Virus record (IMG/VR): IMGVR_UViG_3300034093_001163
Location: 1-47,011 of that record
Reading direction: 5' to 3' (one strand)
DNA: 47,011 bases
From: a virus
Of this stretch, positions 7,921 through 15,440 are shown piece after piece. Within the stretch, counting starts at the first letter, position 1, and each line of letters begins with the position of its first letter. The notes below the pieces were generated by a model. The model was given only the letters and a program-made list of their open reading frames with translations, was not told where the DNA came from and made no database searches. A program made the position numbers and the translations under genes.

Positions 7921-8604
7921 CTAATCTTTAAGAGGCCTTACTAAATCGTAATTTTTAGGTTTCAATTTTTCATACGCCTCATTTCTTAACTTTGTAACTT
8001 CTTCTATTTCCCTTTCAAAATTAATAATATCAGTCATTATTTCCGCTTTCAATTCAGTAACATCCCTTTCCATACTCCAAGTTTCAATTGTACCATCTTC
8101 TTGAACTACTTCATATGTTTGCTTTGTATCATTATATGCTTGTTGGAATTGTGCAATTACATCTTTACCATGTGCAATCATATTAGAATACATTTTATAG
8201 TCTTCGTATTCTTTCCACAATCCATCGTATTTAATTTCAGCCTCTTTCAAAGTAAGACAATGTAAACAATACCCAGTTTTAGATATCATCTTTTTATCTA
8301 CTCTAGTTATTTTTATTGTTTTACAATTATCTGATTTACAGCTATTCAACTTATCTAAATAAGCTCTTACTTCAGCCATAGTATCACCCAATTCTGATGT
8401 TTCTACCTTACCAGCTTCTAATTGCTGCCAAGACCTACCATCGGAATCAGTCCATTTTTCACCAACTTCTCTTTTTACCTTTTCTTTATCTGCTCCAGAA
8501 AATGAAATAAATGATTCCTTTTCATATTCAGCACCATGCATTACCATATCCACCAACTTTCTACGAGTTGGATGCATAAACTTTTTATTGAATTCCTTTG
8601 CCAT
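7921..8604 (-). CDS. Zinc-ribbon-like protein upstream of terminase, candidate small terminase
   Basis: This 227-residue protein precedes the large terminase gene by 1 nt, the place of gene 16 (small terminase) in T4. The N-terminus is basic (MAKEFNKKFMHPTRRKLVDM). The middle has four cysteines as CKSDNC and YCLHC (about 88-118), suggesting a zinc knuckle. The C-terminal half (about 125-215) is long helix or coiled coil. A DNA-binding, oligomerising helical protein at this position would suit a packaging initiation subunit, but no known TerS signature is recognised and a zinc site is not typical of gp16. The role is inferred from synteny. Confidence 0.5.
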   Translation of the reverse strand: MAKEFNKKFMHPTRRKLVDMVMHGAEYEKESFISFSGADKEKVKREVGEKWTDSDGRSWQQLEAGKVETSELGDTMAEVRAYLDKLNSCKSDNCKTIKITRVDKKMISKTGYCLHCLTLKEAEIKYDGLWKEYEDYKMYSNMIAHGKDVIAQFQQAYNDTKQTYEVVQEDGTIETWSMERDVTELKAEIMTDIINFEREIEEVTKLRNEAYEKLKPKNYDLVRPLKD

Positions 8605-8625
8605 ACTATATACGATATATTTGTA

Positions 8626-8638
8626 TATATAAGTATAT
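8626..8638 (-). promoter_or_regulatory. Putative phage promoter, ATACTTATATATA variant
   Basis: The minus strand reads ATATACTTATATATAC, 21-23 nt before the ATG at 8604. This C-containing variant of the ATA[T/C]TTAT element is nearly identical to those at 11725-11736 and 15423-15434. Confidence 0.5.
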
Positions 8639-8655
8639 CAAAATTAAGAAAACGA

Positions 8656-11301
8656 TTATTTTGCGAAGAAAATACCTAAAATTTGATTTAGGGGTGCAAA
8701 TGCACCTGTTAATTTATAAGTGTTACCACCATATACGAATACTAACCCCTCATTTGGTACAATTTTATCAAATCCACCCAAAGCTTGCATTCTACTTAAT
8801 TCTAATTTAAGTTTTGCAATCTTTTTAGGGTCACCACTTGCTTTAACATCAGCTATTGTACTTTCCAAACGAGCTAACATTTGTTTAGTAGCTTGTTTTG
8901 GATTTGCTGTTAGTACCGAATCCATAAATGATAAAACGTCTGCACCAACTCCTAAAAATATCTCCTCAAATCTCATTAGATTTTGTTTTGATATTTTAGC
9001 TTGGTCATTCTTATCAGTTGAATCTGCCCATTTTTGTATTTTAGGGTCTTTTATATCTGCTATACGGAAACTCTTGTCACCAAAAGCCCATCTCTTTACT
9101 AATCCTATTTTTTGTTGTGCATCCAATCCCTTTGCATTCTTATTTACAAAGTTTGTCCACCAAGCTTGATGATAATCAGCTACTCCCGATTTATCATTTA
9201 ATGCAAATTCAGATTGTAATTTAGTTATCATTGCTAAATATTTTCCTTGTAATTTAGAAAGGTTTTCTGATTTAGGCAATTTTTGCATTGGGGGTCCCTG
9301 AATTGTGTACTTAGATTGAACGTGTGCATTTACTTGCTTAATCATACCACCTAATACTTTTGCAGCTTCTTGATTTTCCCCAACTATAACACCTTCTTTA
9401 TCATATTCGAATGTACCATGAAATACTAATAGGGGTTGATTGTATGGAATTACGTTTACAGAGGTTGGATATATTACTTCTAAGTTCATAAAACAAGCGC
9501 CATCTTTAAATACCTTTTTTCTTTGTGGTTCAGATAACGCAGATATTGCTGCTGATAAATCTTTCATTGCGAAATTATATGCGTCTGTCAATCCACCCCT
9601 ACCACCAAACTTTTCAGCTACTTGTCCTATTGTCATAGCACCCTCACCTTTGTTCTTTAGATGCGATTTATTACGAGCTGCAACTAATCTTCCATTTACC
9701 CAACTAATTGCTAATGCTTGTCCATCAGTTTTTTCTCTTACAGTTTCCAAATCACCATTTAGTGCTTTAGTTACAATATTTTTTAAATCTGCAAAAGTAA
9801 GATTCATTTCAATATCAAATGGATGGTTCATATGCCCATAAGCACCACCTTCCATTATTAGAGATTCTTTTATAAAATCATTAGGAGCTTTTAAATCATG
9901 CTTTAATATACGATTGTACTTATCGGTTGTATCTTTGTGATTATCTATTGGTAATTTTTGGTCTACTGCTTTTTTCTTTTCTCTCTCAGATGGTATTTTA
10001 TCAAAGAAATCCCAACCTTCTAAGTTATCTAAATAGTATCCTTCATTATCATAATCATCCCAATTTGCATTCCATTGAGTACCGGTTGTTGAATTACCAT
10101 CATTGTAGAAGGCTCCATTACCACTTGCTTCAGCTATACTATCACCTTCAATACTTGATAACTTTTCATAATAGTTAATATCTTCCCATAAATGGTCCAT
10201 AGCGATTTCAGTTGCAATACGAACATCAGTTGTATGTTCCATTTCAACTTTAATACCCTTCATTAATTTAGGTTTGATATATTCTGCTGCAAATTGTTTT
10301 GGTTCATAGTATCCTTTCTCATCATACTTCTTAGCCAAATCAATTAGCGTTTTACCTTTTGCTAAACCACCAGGAATTTTATCTTCATCAATCTCCTCAT
10401 ATCCACTCATTCCTTTGTTGTTAAGTTTCTTACTATTCTTCTTAACATCTTTACTATCAGGTGCTCCATTAATATATCCACCCGGCAAACTTAAACCTAC
10501 ACCGGCACCGCCAGGCAATCCCATTTCTTTTAATGTATCTTTTTTAGGAATTCTGAATGTTACTGCTTTTTTACCATTGATTGTTGGCATTCCCCACTCA
10601 TCTTCACCAATATTTTTAACAACTACTTTTTTATTTTTGAATTTACCCATTAATAGAGTATCACCAACTTTTACGTTTAGTTTAATTTCTTCATTAATAC
10701 ATTCTTTTAAGCTCTTTAACTTAAGAGTAATTAATTTGAATATTTGGTCATCAAACTTTGGATATGCTTTTGTAAAGTTTTTCTTTCTATCAGCTGCACT
10801 TCCTGCACTTAACCAATAACGAACATCCGTACCACTAATAGGATTTGATGTAGCGGGTGCTGCATACACATATCCTCTATCTAAATAGGGTTCAGTTATT
10901 TTTCCTTTATATGGAGTAAAATACTTACCACTTAAACGATTTTCATCTTTCTCACCAACTACAACTATTAAACCAGTTGTATCCTCATCATATTTATTTA
11001 GAATTTCTTCAGGTGCATAAGGATTTTTAATATTAACAATTTTGTTTGATGGAATACCAAACATAGTTGTCATTATTGCTTTCTTTTCCTTAAAATTAAA
11101 TGGAGATTTTTTTGAATCGGTAACATTAGAAGTTCCGATATATACGCTATCCTTTCCGAATTTGCGTACTAAATTATCATAAGTTGCGTAATGGCCCTTA
11201 TGAAAAGGTTGAAAGCGGCCCGAATAAACAACAACTACTTTGTTTATGGAATCCGCTTCCAACAATATTGATTCTACTAAAAACTTTGCTAATCCTTTCA
11301 T
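8656..11301 (-). CDS. NMN adenylyltransferase-like / DUF5661 / ATP-dependent ligase-like fusion
   Basis: This 881-residue protein has three parts. Residues about 20-190 are a HxGH nucleotidyltransferase: SGRFQPFHKGHYAT (27-40, His34/His37) and ISGTDVR (155-161), as in NadM/NadR-type NMN adenylyltransferases. Residues about 335-385 match DUF5661 (EHTTDVRIATEIAMDHLWED). Residues about 490-881 form a covalent nucleotidyltransferase (ligase) domain: motif I KTDG with Lys524, FMNLEVIYP as motif III, and EGLVF (851-855) and KLTG (863-866) as motifs IV and V. Either NAD metabolism or nucleic-acid end repair is plausible; the joint function is unknown. The ATG abuts a promoter-like element. Confidence 0.75.
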   Translation of the reverse strand: MKGLAKFLVESILLEADSINKVVVVYSGRFQPFHKGHYATYDNLVRKFGKDSVYIGTSNVTDSKKSPFNFKEKKAIMTTMFGIPSNKIVNIKNPYAPEEILNKYDEDTTGLIVVVGEKDENRLSGKYFTPYKGKITEPYLDRGYVYAAPATSNPISGTDVRYWLSAGSAADRKKNFTKAYPKFDDQIFKLITLKLKSLKECINEEIKLNVKVGDTLLMGKFKNKKVVVKNIGEDEWGMPTINGKKAVTFRIPKKDTLKEMGLPGGAGVGLSLPGGYINGAPDSKDVKKNSKKLNNKGMSGYEEIDEDKIPGGLAKGKTLIDLAKKYDEKGYYEPKQFAAEYIKPKLMKGIKVEMEHTTDVRIATEIAMDHLWEDINYYEKLSSIEGDSIAEASGNGAFYNDGNSTTGTQWNANWDDYDNEGYYLDNLEGWDFFDKIPSEREKKKAVDQKLPIDNHKDTTDKYNRILKHDLKAPNDFIKESLIMEGGAYGHMNHPFDIEMNLTFADLKNIVTKALNGDLETVREKTDGQALAISWVNGRLVAARNKSHLKNKGEGAMTIGQVAEKFGGRGGLTDAYNFAMKDLSAAISALSEPQRKKVFKDGACFMNLEVIYPTSVNVIPYNQPLLVFHGTFEYDKEGVIVGENQEAAKVLGGMIKQVNAHVQSKYTIQGPPMQKLPKSENLSKLQGKYLAMITKLQSEFALNDKSGVADYHQAWWTNFVNKNAKGLDAQQKIGLVKRWAFGDKSFRIADIKDPKIQKWADSTDKNDQAKISKQNLMRFEEIFLGVGADVLSFMDSVLTANPKQATKQMLARLESTIADVKASGDPKKIAKLKLELSRMQALGGFDKIVPNEGLVFVYGGNTYKLTGAFAPLNQILGIFFAK

Positions 11302-11304
11302 ATC

Positions 11305-11314
11305 ATATAAATAT
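11305..11314 (-). promoter_or_regulatory. Promoter-like ATATTTAT element abutting a start codon
   Basis: The minus strand reads AATATTTATATGATATG, where the final ATG is the start of the 881-residue gene. The element is only 3-4 nt from the start codon. Either it gives a leaderless mRNA, or it is non-functional and the gene is read from the promoter at 11725-11736. Confidence 0.35.
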
Positions 11315-11335
11315 TGAGGATTAATGTTTTACAAA

Positions 11336-11701
11336 TTATTTAGCTTGTTGAGCTTGTTGTTCAGCCAATTGCTTTCTAGTTGGTGCACCCGGTTGATATT
11401 GAACCGTACCATCTTGTAAATTAAGTCTTCCAGCTGGGTATTTATCATCTAATGATTCTAAAACTTCTTTTAACTCAATGCTTGTGTTTTTAAATTCAGC
11501 TTCTCCTTTCTCAAGTAAAGAATCTAATCTAATCAATTCATCTGCTATTTCCTGTTTTCTAACATAAATTTGTCCAAACTCAAGTAATAATTGATTTGAT
11601 TTATCATTTAATGAGTTTATTGTAGCTAAAATAGATTCATCTACTTTAGCAATTTCAATCTCAATAGATTGTTTTTGTGGAATGTTATCTAATCCTGCCA
11701 T
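11336..11701 (-). CDS. Small coiled-coil protein, paralogue of the 94-residue protein at 15125-15409
   Basis: This 121-residue acidic protein is helical from about 15 to 85 and then has KYPAGRLNLQDGTVQY (about 88-103) and a low-complexity Gln/Ala tail. The protein at 15125-15409 has the same plan: N-terminal acidic coiled coil with LGQIHLRIRE (here FGQIYVRKQE), then TYPKGEIDLKEGVVIF. The two are clearly duplicates that flank the glycosyltransferase genes, and both have the same C-variant promoter. No known family is recognised. A fibre- or tail-associated role, or a chaperone for the nearby fibre, can only be guessed. Confidence 0.6.
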   Translation of the reverse strand: MAGLDNIPQKQSIEIEIAKVDESILATINSLNDKSNQLLLEFGQIYVRKQEIADELIRLDSLLEKGEAEFKNTSIELKEVLESLDDKYPAGRLNLQDGTVQYQPGAPTRKQLAEQQAQQAK

Positions 11702-11724
11702 AATTTTGTTTTTTATTGTTTATA

Positions 11725-11736
11725 TATATAAGTATA
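11725..11736 (-). promoter_or_regulatory. Putative phage promoter, ATACTTATATATA variant
   Basis: The minus strand reads ATATACTTATATATATAAA, 23-25 nt before the ATG at 11701. It shares at least 13 consecutive bases with the elements at 8626 and 15423. Confidence 0.55.
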
Positions 11737-11750
11737 TTGTTTTTTTATTT

Positions 11751-12908
11751 TTATAAGAATTTTTTCAATTCATTTATAACCATTTCGGAAGTTATTGATT
11801 TGGTACATTCAAATTGACGTTCCGTACCCTTATGGTCAGGACACCAATTCCAATCACCAGCATCCAATCTAATTCTGTTAAAGCAACCCTCACATTTTCC
11901 TTTAGGTGCCGCAACTCTATAACAATCTTGCATTTCTGCCCAATCATAGGAAAATCCACTAATTAAAACAGTTGGTACATTTAAAGACCAACTCAACCAA
12001 CTCAACCCACTTCCAATACCAATAAATGCTTTTGATTTTAACATTTCATCCATTACCAATTCTAATGGGCCATTTGGGTGCTTAATTATTCCTTTTGGTA
12101 ATTTATTTCCCATATAATCATCACCCTCTTTGGATACTAATTTAACTGTATATCCTCTTTCCTTTAACCAATCTACTACATCTTGCCATCCCGTTGGGTT
12201 ATTCCAAAATTTAGATTGTGCAGTTCCAAATACACCAATACAAACTTGTTTAAGGCTTGGGTCTATTTTAACATTTCTTTTTTTAATTAAAGTTTTTACT
12301 TCTTTAAAATCTAAACCTAATATATCAGAACACATTTTTTGCATTGTTTGTGTTTTTGGGTCTATTGGATTTTTAAAGAAATTTATAGAACTATCATCAT
12401 TATAAAACAACCCAACACAATACATTGCGTATAAATTTTCAACAGCTTTGCCAGGCTCTACAAATTTTACATTAGGATATCTTTCTTCAAACATATGATT
12501 CATAAATGTAGAAGTTATAACTTCACACTCATGTTGTTTTCTAAACTCCTCAACATATGAAACCCAAGCTAATGAATCTCCTAAAGCCTTTGAATCCATT
12601 GCGATATAAACACGCTTACCTTTTGCATTATAAACATATTCGTACCATATTTTATCATTTTGATAAATAACAATTTTCCATTCTACAAAATATTCTATAC
12701 TACATTTACACCAACAATTATTTTTTATATTTGTAGAATAATGTACCTTTCCAGTTTTATTATCTATAAATTTAACTGTATATTCAGAATCTATATTTCC
12801 TTTAATTTCAACATATGGTCCTTTAACAAAATGAATTATCACTTTATTTTTTACCTCAACTATATTATTTTTATTTTTCTTTAAATTATCGTATATCATT
12901 AACTCCAA
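11751..12908 (-). CDS. BAHT/TibC-like O-heptosyltransferase (GT9-related)
   Basis: This 385-residue protein resembles the bacterial autotransporter heptosyltransferase family (Aah/TibC), which add heptoses to Ser residues of strand-loop-strand adhesins. Residues about 24-98 fit the family's N-terminal beta domain (FVKGPYVEIKG...KIVIY). The catalytic region has SKALGDSLAWVSYVEEFRK (106-124) with Asp111 in the GD motif. FWNNPTGWQDVVDWLKERGY (234-253) and FIGIGSGLSWLSW (295-307) fit the GT-B sugar-nucleotide region. The C-terminus has the metal finger C339-x2-C342-x13-C356-x11-C368. Its start overlaps the upstream GT gene by 10 nt, suggesting coupling. Acceptor and sugar donor are unknown. Confidence 0.82.
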   Translation of the reverse strand: MELMIYDNLKKNKNNIVEVKNKVIIHFVKGPYVEIKGNIDSEYTVKFIDNKTGKVHYSTNIKNNCWCKCSIEYFVEWKIVIYQNDKIWYEYVYNAKGKRVYIAMDSKALGDSLAWVSYVEEFRKQHECEVITSTFMNHMFEERYPNVKFVEPGKAVENLYAMYCVGLFYNDDSSINFFKNPIDPKTQTMQKMCSDILGLDFKEVKTLIKKRNVKIDPSLKQVCIGVFGTAQSKFWNNPTGWQDVVDWLKERGYTVKLVSKEGDDYMGNKLPKGIIKHPNGPLELVMDEMLKSKAFIGIGSGLSWLSWSLNVPTVLISGFSYDWAEMQDCYRVAAPKGKCEGCFNRIRLDAGDWNWCPDHKGTERQFECTKSITSEMVINELKKFL

Positions 12909-15070
12909 GTTTTAACTGTTAAATCTAATAAAGAGAATCCCTCTGCTTGCTTACTATATACTTTGTTTGTTGTATATCTTAGTCTTGGGTGATTTATAAA
13001 TACATGATTATACCAAAGGTCACCAACATCCCAGCCACAATCTACCAACCTATCCATCCACCATTGTTTCTCTCTATTAGGAATTAAATAACAATGTGCA
13101 AGGTCTTGATTTGCTGCTGTCTTTGAAAACAACTCATCTATTTTTTCTTTTTCTCTTGATGGATTATCTGCAAATGATATGAATGGTACATTATCTCTCT
13201 CTGATAAGAAACATGCTCTATGTACTATTTCAACAAATTCTTCCAAACCAGTATAGATAAATGCATCGGCTTCAAATACCAAAGTGTAATCAAAGTTTCC
13301 AGTATCCATCGTTTCCAATGCCATTCTATGTGCCAAATAACAGCCATAGTGTCTACCAGTCATCCAACCTAAACCAGCACCAGGGTATAATTCTCCCGGC
13401 TTATTATCTTTACTTATATGTTCAGGTCTTCTACAATTTTCAGCAGGTGCAAATCCTTCATATGGTTCATTTACAATTGGTTCGTAATACATACCATATT
13501 TTTCTAATTGTTTGATAGATTGAATAGATACTCTTTCTCTCATATCATCCGGCCTAGTCAACATATGTTTTATTTGAATACGAGGCTTTTTACGAATGAA
13601 TGAACGAAATCCTTTATCAAACTGCTCATAGAAAAATTCATTTGCAGCTTGTGTTACTCCGTGAAATACTGTATAATCATCTCCACTAATAATTCCACCT
13701 GGCTTTACTTTGTTGTACCAAACTTTTACATCTTCCATTAAAGAATCGTAAGAATGTCCAGCATCTAACATAATAAAATCTATACTACCATTTTGAAATT
13801 GATTAGCTGCATTATGTGAAGTATCTTTAATTGTATCAAATGTACCATAGTTATCTGATAAGACTGTATTATCTATGAATTCATAAAATATATCTCCATT
13901 AAATGTGCCAACAATATTTTGATGCAATTCTTCATCATCAGTTCCTTTCCAAGTATCTACGCTTGTGAATTTAATATCTTTACCAGACTCTTTAATTTTT
14001 GTTGCTAAATGATTTGTTGATTTACCAAACCATGCACCCACTTCTACAAATGTTTCACCACCTTTAGCGGATTCAACCATTTCATTATATAAATCAGTAT
14101 ATGCAAACCAACCAGGTATTTCATTAAATTCAGGTTGTAGTGTTTCTAATATAACTCTCTTAGTTAATTTTAAATCATCGTTAATATAAGTTACTAATGA
14201 ATTATTATCGTATGTATCTAAATAGGTGTGTAATTTTCTAAATATAGAAGGTAGTTTATATGATAGAGCTTCTTTAACTGATAATGGATTTAATTCTATT
14301 TTAGATGCAAAATAAAACATATCACTTGCTGCATAGAATGTATCAACATCAGTCCTCTCACCCCATATGACACAATTTTCAGGTTTATAATCCATTAAAG
14401 GTCTCCAATAGTGTTCAAAGTTTCCAGCCTGATTTCCTACAAAATGAAATTTAATTTTATATTTTTCTAATTGTCTTGCTATTGAAAATATTTCACCTTG
14501 ATTTTTACCTGGTGCAAATAAACCAACATTAAGTACATGCTTCCAAGTTGGGTCTAATCCCAATTCTTTTTGGGCCTCCTCCTTATTAAATTCATATTCT
14601 TCAATTGGATATTCCCATATATCAGTTTCAACGCCGGTTTCAATAAATCGTTGTCTACTCCATTCAGATACTAAAATGTACCTATCAGGATGATAAGCTA
14701 TTTCAGATGGATTTGTTAATGAACCATGTGTAGATGCTACAATAAAATAAGGTCTATCTTTTCTAAAAATAACGTCTAATGCAAATAATGGTAAATCAAA
14801 TTGTGGTATTTCCTGAAAATGAATTATATCAGGTTTAAAATCCTCAATAATTTGTAATATTCTAGATTTATCTTCTGCTAATGTATGTACTGGTACTAAC
14901 GACTTTATTCTATTTTTTTGAACCACAAAAGCATTTCCACCACTATTGTTTATTTCAACAACTTCAATTTCAAAATCTTTTATGAATTCTTTTACCTGCT
15001 TATATAGGTATTGCGGTTGACCCCCAGTAGAAAGATGCGGAGCAACATAAAGTAACTTCTTTTTAGACAT
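12899..15070 (-). CDS. Three-domain GT4 glycosyltransferase / class I methyltransferase / GT25-like protein
   Basis: This 723-residue protein has three enzymatic regions. Residues about 5-315 are a GT-B, GT4-type glycosyltransferase: YVAPHLSTGGQPQYLYKQ (8-25), VGLFAPGKNQGE (182-193), and KIELNPLSVKEALSYKLPSI (257-276) as the E-x7-E sugar-nucleotide motif. Residues about 325-490 are a SAM-dependent methyltransferase: TFVEVGAWFGKST (340-352), FTSVDTW (368-374) and FIMLDAGHSYDSLMEDV (432-448). Residues about 500-723 resemble GT25: RERVSIQSIKQLEKYG (511-526), GCYLAHRMAL (576-585) and FEADAF (599-604). A host-type promoter lies directly upstream, and the BAHT-like gene overlaps its end. Confidence 0.82.
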   Translation of the reverse strand: MSKKKLLYVAPHLSTGGQPQYLYKQVKEFIKDFEIEVVEINNSGGNAFVVQKNRIKSLVPVHTLAEDKSRILQIIEDFKPDIIHFQEIPQFDLPLFALDVIFRKDRPYFIVASTHGSLTNPSEIAYHPDRYILVSEWSRQRFIETGVETDIWEYPIEEYEFNKEEAQKELGLDPTWKHVLNVGLFAPGKNQGEIFSIARQLEKYKIKFHFVGNQAGNFEHYWRPLMDYKPENCVIWGERTDVDTFYAASDMFYFASKIELNPLSVKEALSYKLPSIFRKLHTYLDTYDNNSLVTYINDDLKLTKRVILETLQPEFNEIPGWFAYTDLYNEMVESAKGGETFVEVGAWFGKSTNHLATKIKESGKDIKFTSVDTWKGTDDEELHQNIVGTFNGDIFYEFIDNTVLSDNYGTFDTIKDTSHNAANQFQNGSIDFIMLDAGHSYDSLMEDVKVWYNKVKPGGIISGDDYTVFHGVTQAANEFFYEQFDKGFRSFIRKKPRIQIKHMLTRPDDMRERVSIQSIKQLEKYGMYYEPIVNEPYEGFAPAENCRRPEHISKDNKPGELYPGAGLGWMTGRHYGCYLAHRMALETMDTGNFDYTLVFEADAFIYTGLEEFVEIVHRACFLSERDNVPFISFADNPSREKEKIDELFSKTAANQDLAHCYLIPNREKQWWMDRLVDCGWDVGDLWYNHVFINHPRLRYTTNKVYSKQAEGFSLLDLTVKTWS

Positions 15071-15087
15071 ATTCTTATTAATTGTAA

Positions 15088-15119
15088 CAAAGATACAAAA
15101 TTATATTGAAACCACCAAA
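15088..15119 (-). promoter_or_regulatory. Bacteroidota-type promoter (TTTG-N20-TATCTTTG) for the glycosyltransferase operon
   Basis: On the minus strand TTTG (15116-15119) and TATCTTTG (15088-15095) are separated by 20 nt. This matches the Bacteroidota housekeeping-sigma consensus (-33 TTTG, -7 TAnnTTTG). The -7 element ends 17 nt before the ATG at 15070. It implies recognition by unmodified host polymerase, so probably early expression. Confidence 0.72.
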
Positions 15120-15124
15120 TTTAT

Positions 15125-15409
15125 TTATTCAACGGATTCAAATATAACAACACCTTCTTTTAAATCTATTTCACCCTTTGGATATGTTTTTTCCAAATCT
15201 TTGATAACTTGATTAAATTCTAAACCAATTTTATCAGATTCAGTTTCTACACCTTCTTTAACAGATTCCAATCTTTTAATTTCCAATTGCAATTCTCTAA
15301 TTCTCAAATGAATTTGTCCTAAATTCAGTATCAATTCATTTGCTTGAGTTTGATATGATACCAATTTGTCTAATGTTTCCTTTGGTAATTGTTCAGTCTT
15401 TTGTGCCAT
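15125..15409 (-). CDS. Small acidic coiled-coil protein, paralogue of the protein at 11336-11701
   Basis: This 94-residue protein is helical and acidic through about residue 75, with LGQIHLRIRELQLEIKRLES (about 30-50) as probable coiled coil. It ends in a short beta-like segment, TYPKGEIDLKEGVVIFES. It is a shorter version of the 121-residue protein near 11.5 kb, lacking that protein's Gln/Ala tail. The gene sits between the giant fibre gene (32 nt before it) and the glycosyltransferase operon. No known family is recognised; a small virion or fibre-assembly protein is possible. Confidence 0.6.
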   Translation of the reverse strand: MAQKTEQLPKETLDKLVSYQTQANELILNLGQIHLRIRELQLEIKRLESVKEGVETESDKIGLEFNQVIKDLEKTYPKGEIDLKEGVVIFESVE

Positions 15410-15422
15410 AATATATTATTTA

Positions 15423-15434
15423 TATATAAGTATA
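15423..15434 (-). promoter_or_regulatory. Putative phage promoter, ATACTTATATATA variant
   Basis: The minus strand reads ATATACTTATATATAAATA, about 15 nt before the ATG at 15409. The downstream flank also contains TATAAATA, the T4 late-promoter core, on the coding strand. It sits in the 31-nt gap after the fibre gene. Confidence 0.5.
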
Positions 15435-15440
15435 TATTTT

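Noticed and set aside
10415-10819. Plus-strand Leu/Pro-rich open frame opposite the nucleotidyltransferase-ligase gene
   Set aside because: It lies wholly inside a well-supported minus-strand gene, has low-complexity composition typical of antisense frames and no promoter or ribosome site.
12660-12884. Plus-strand Ile/Phe/Tyr-rich frame that could be read as a membrane protein
   Set aside because: Hydrophobicity comes from the antisense of an AT-rich Lys/Asn-rich coding region of the BAHT-like gene; no independent evidence.
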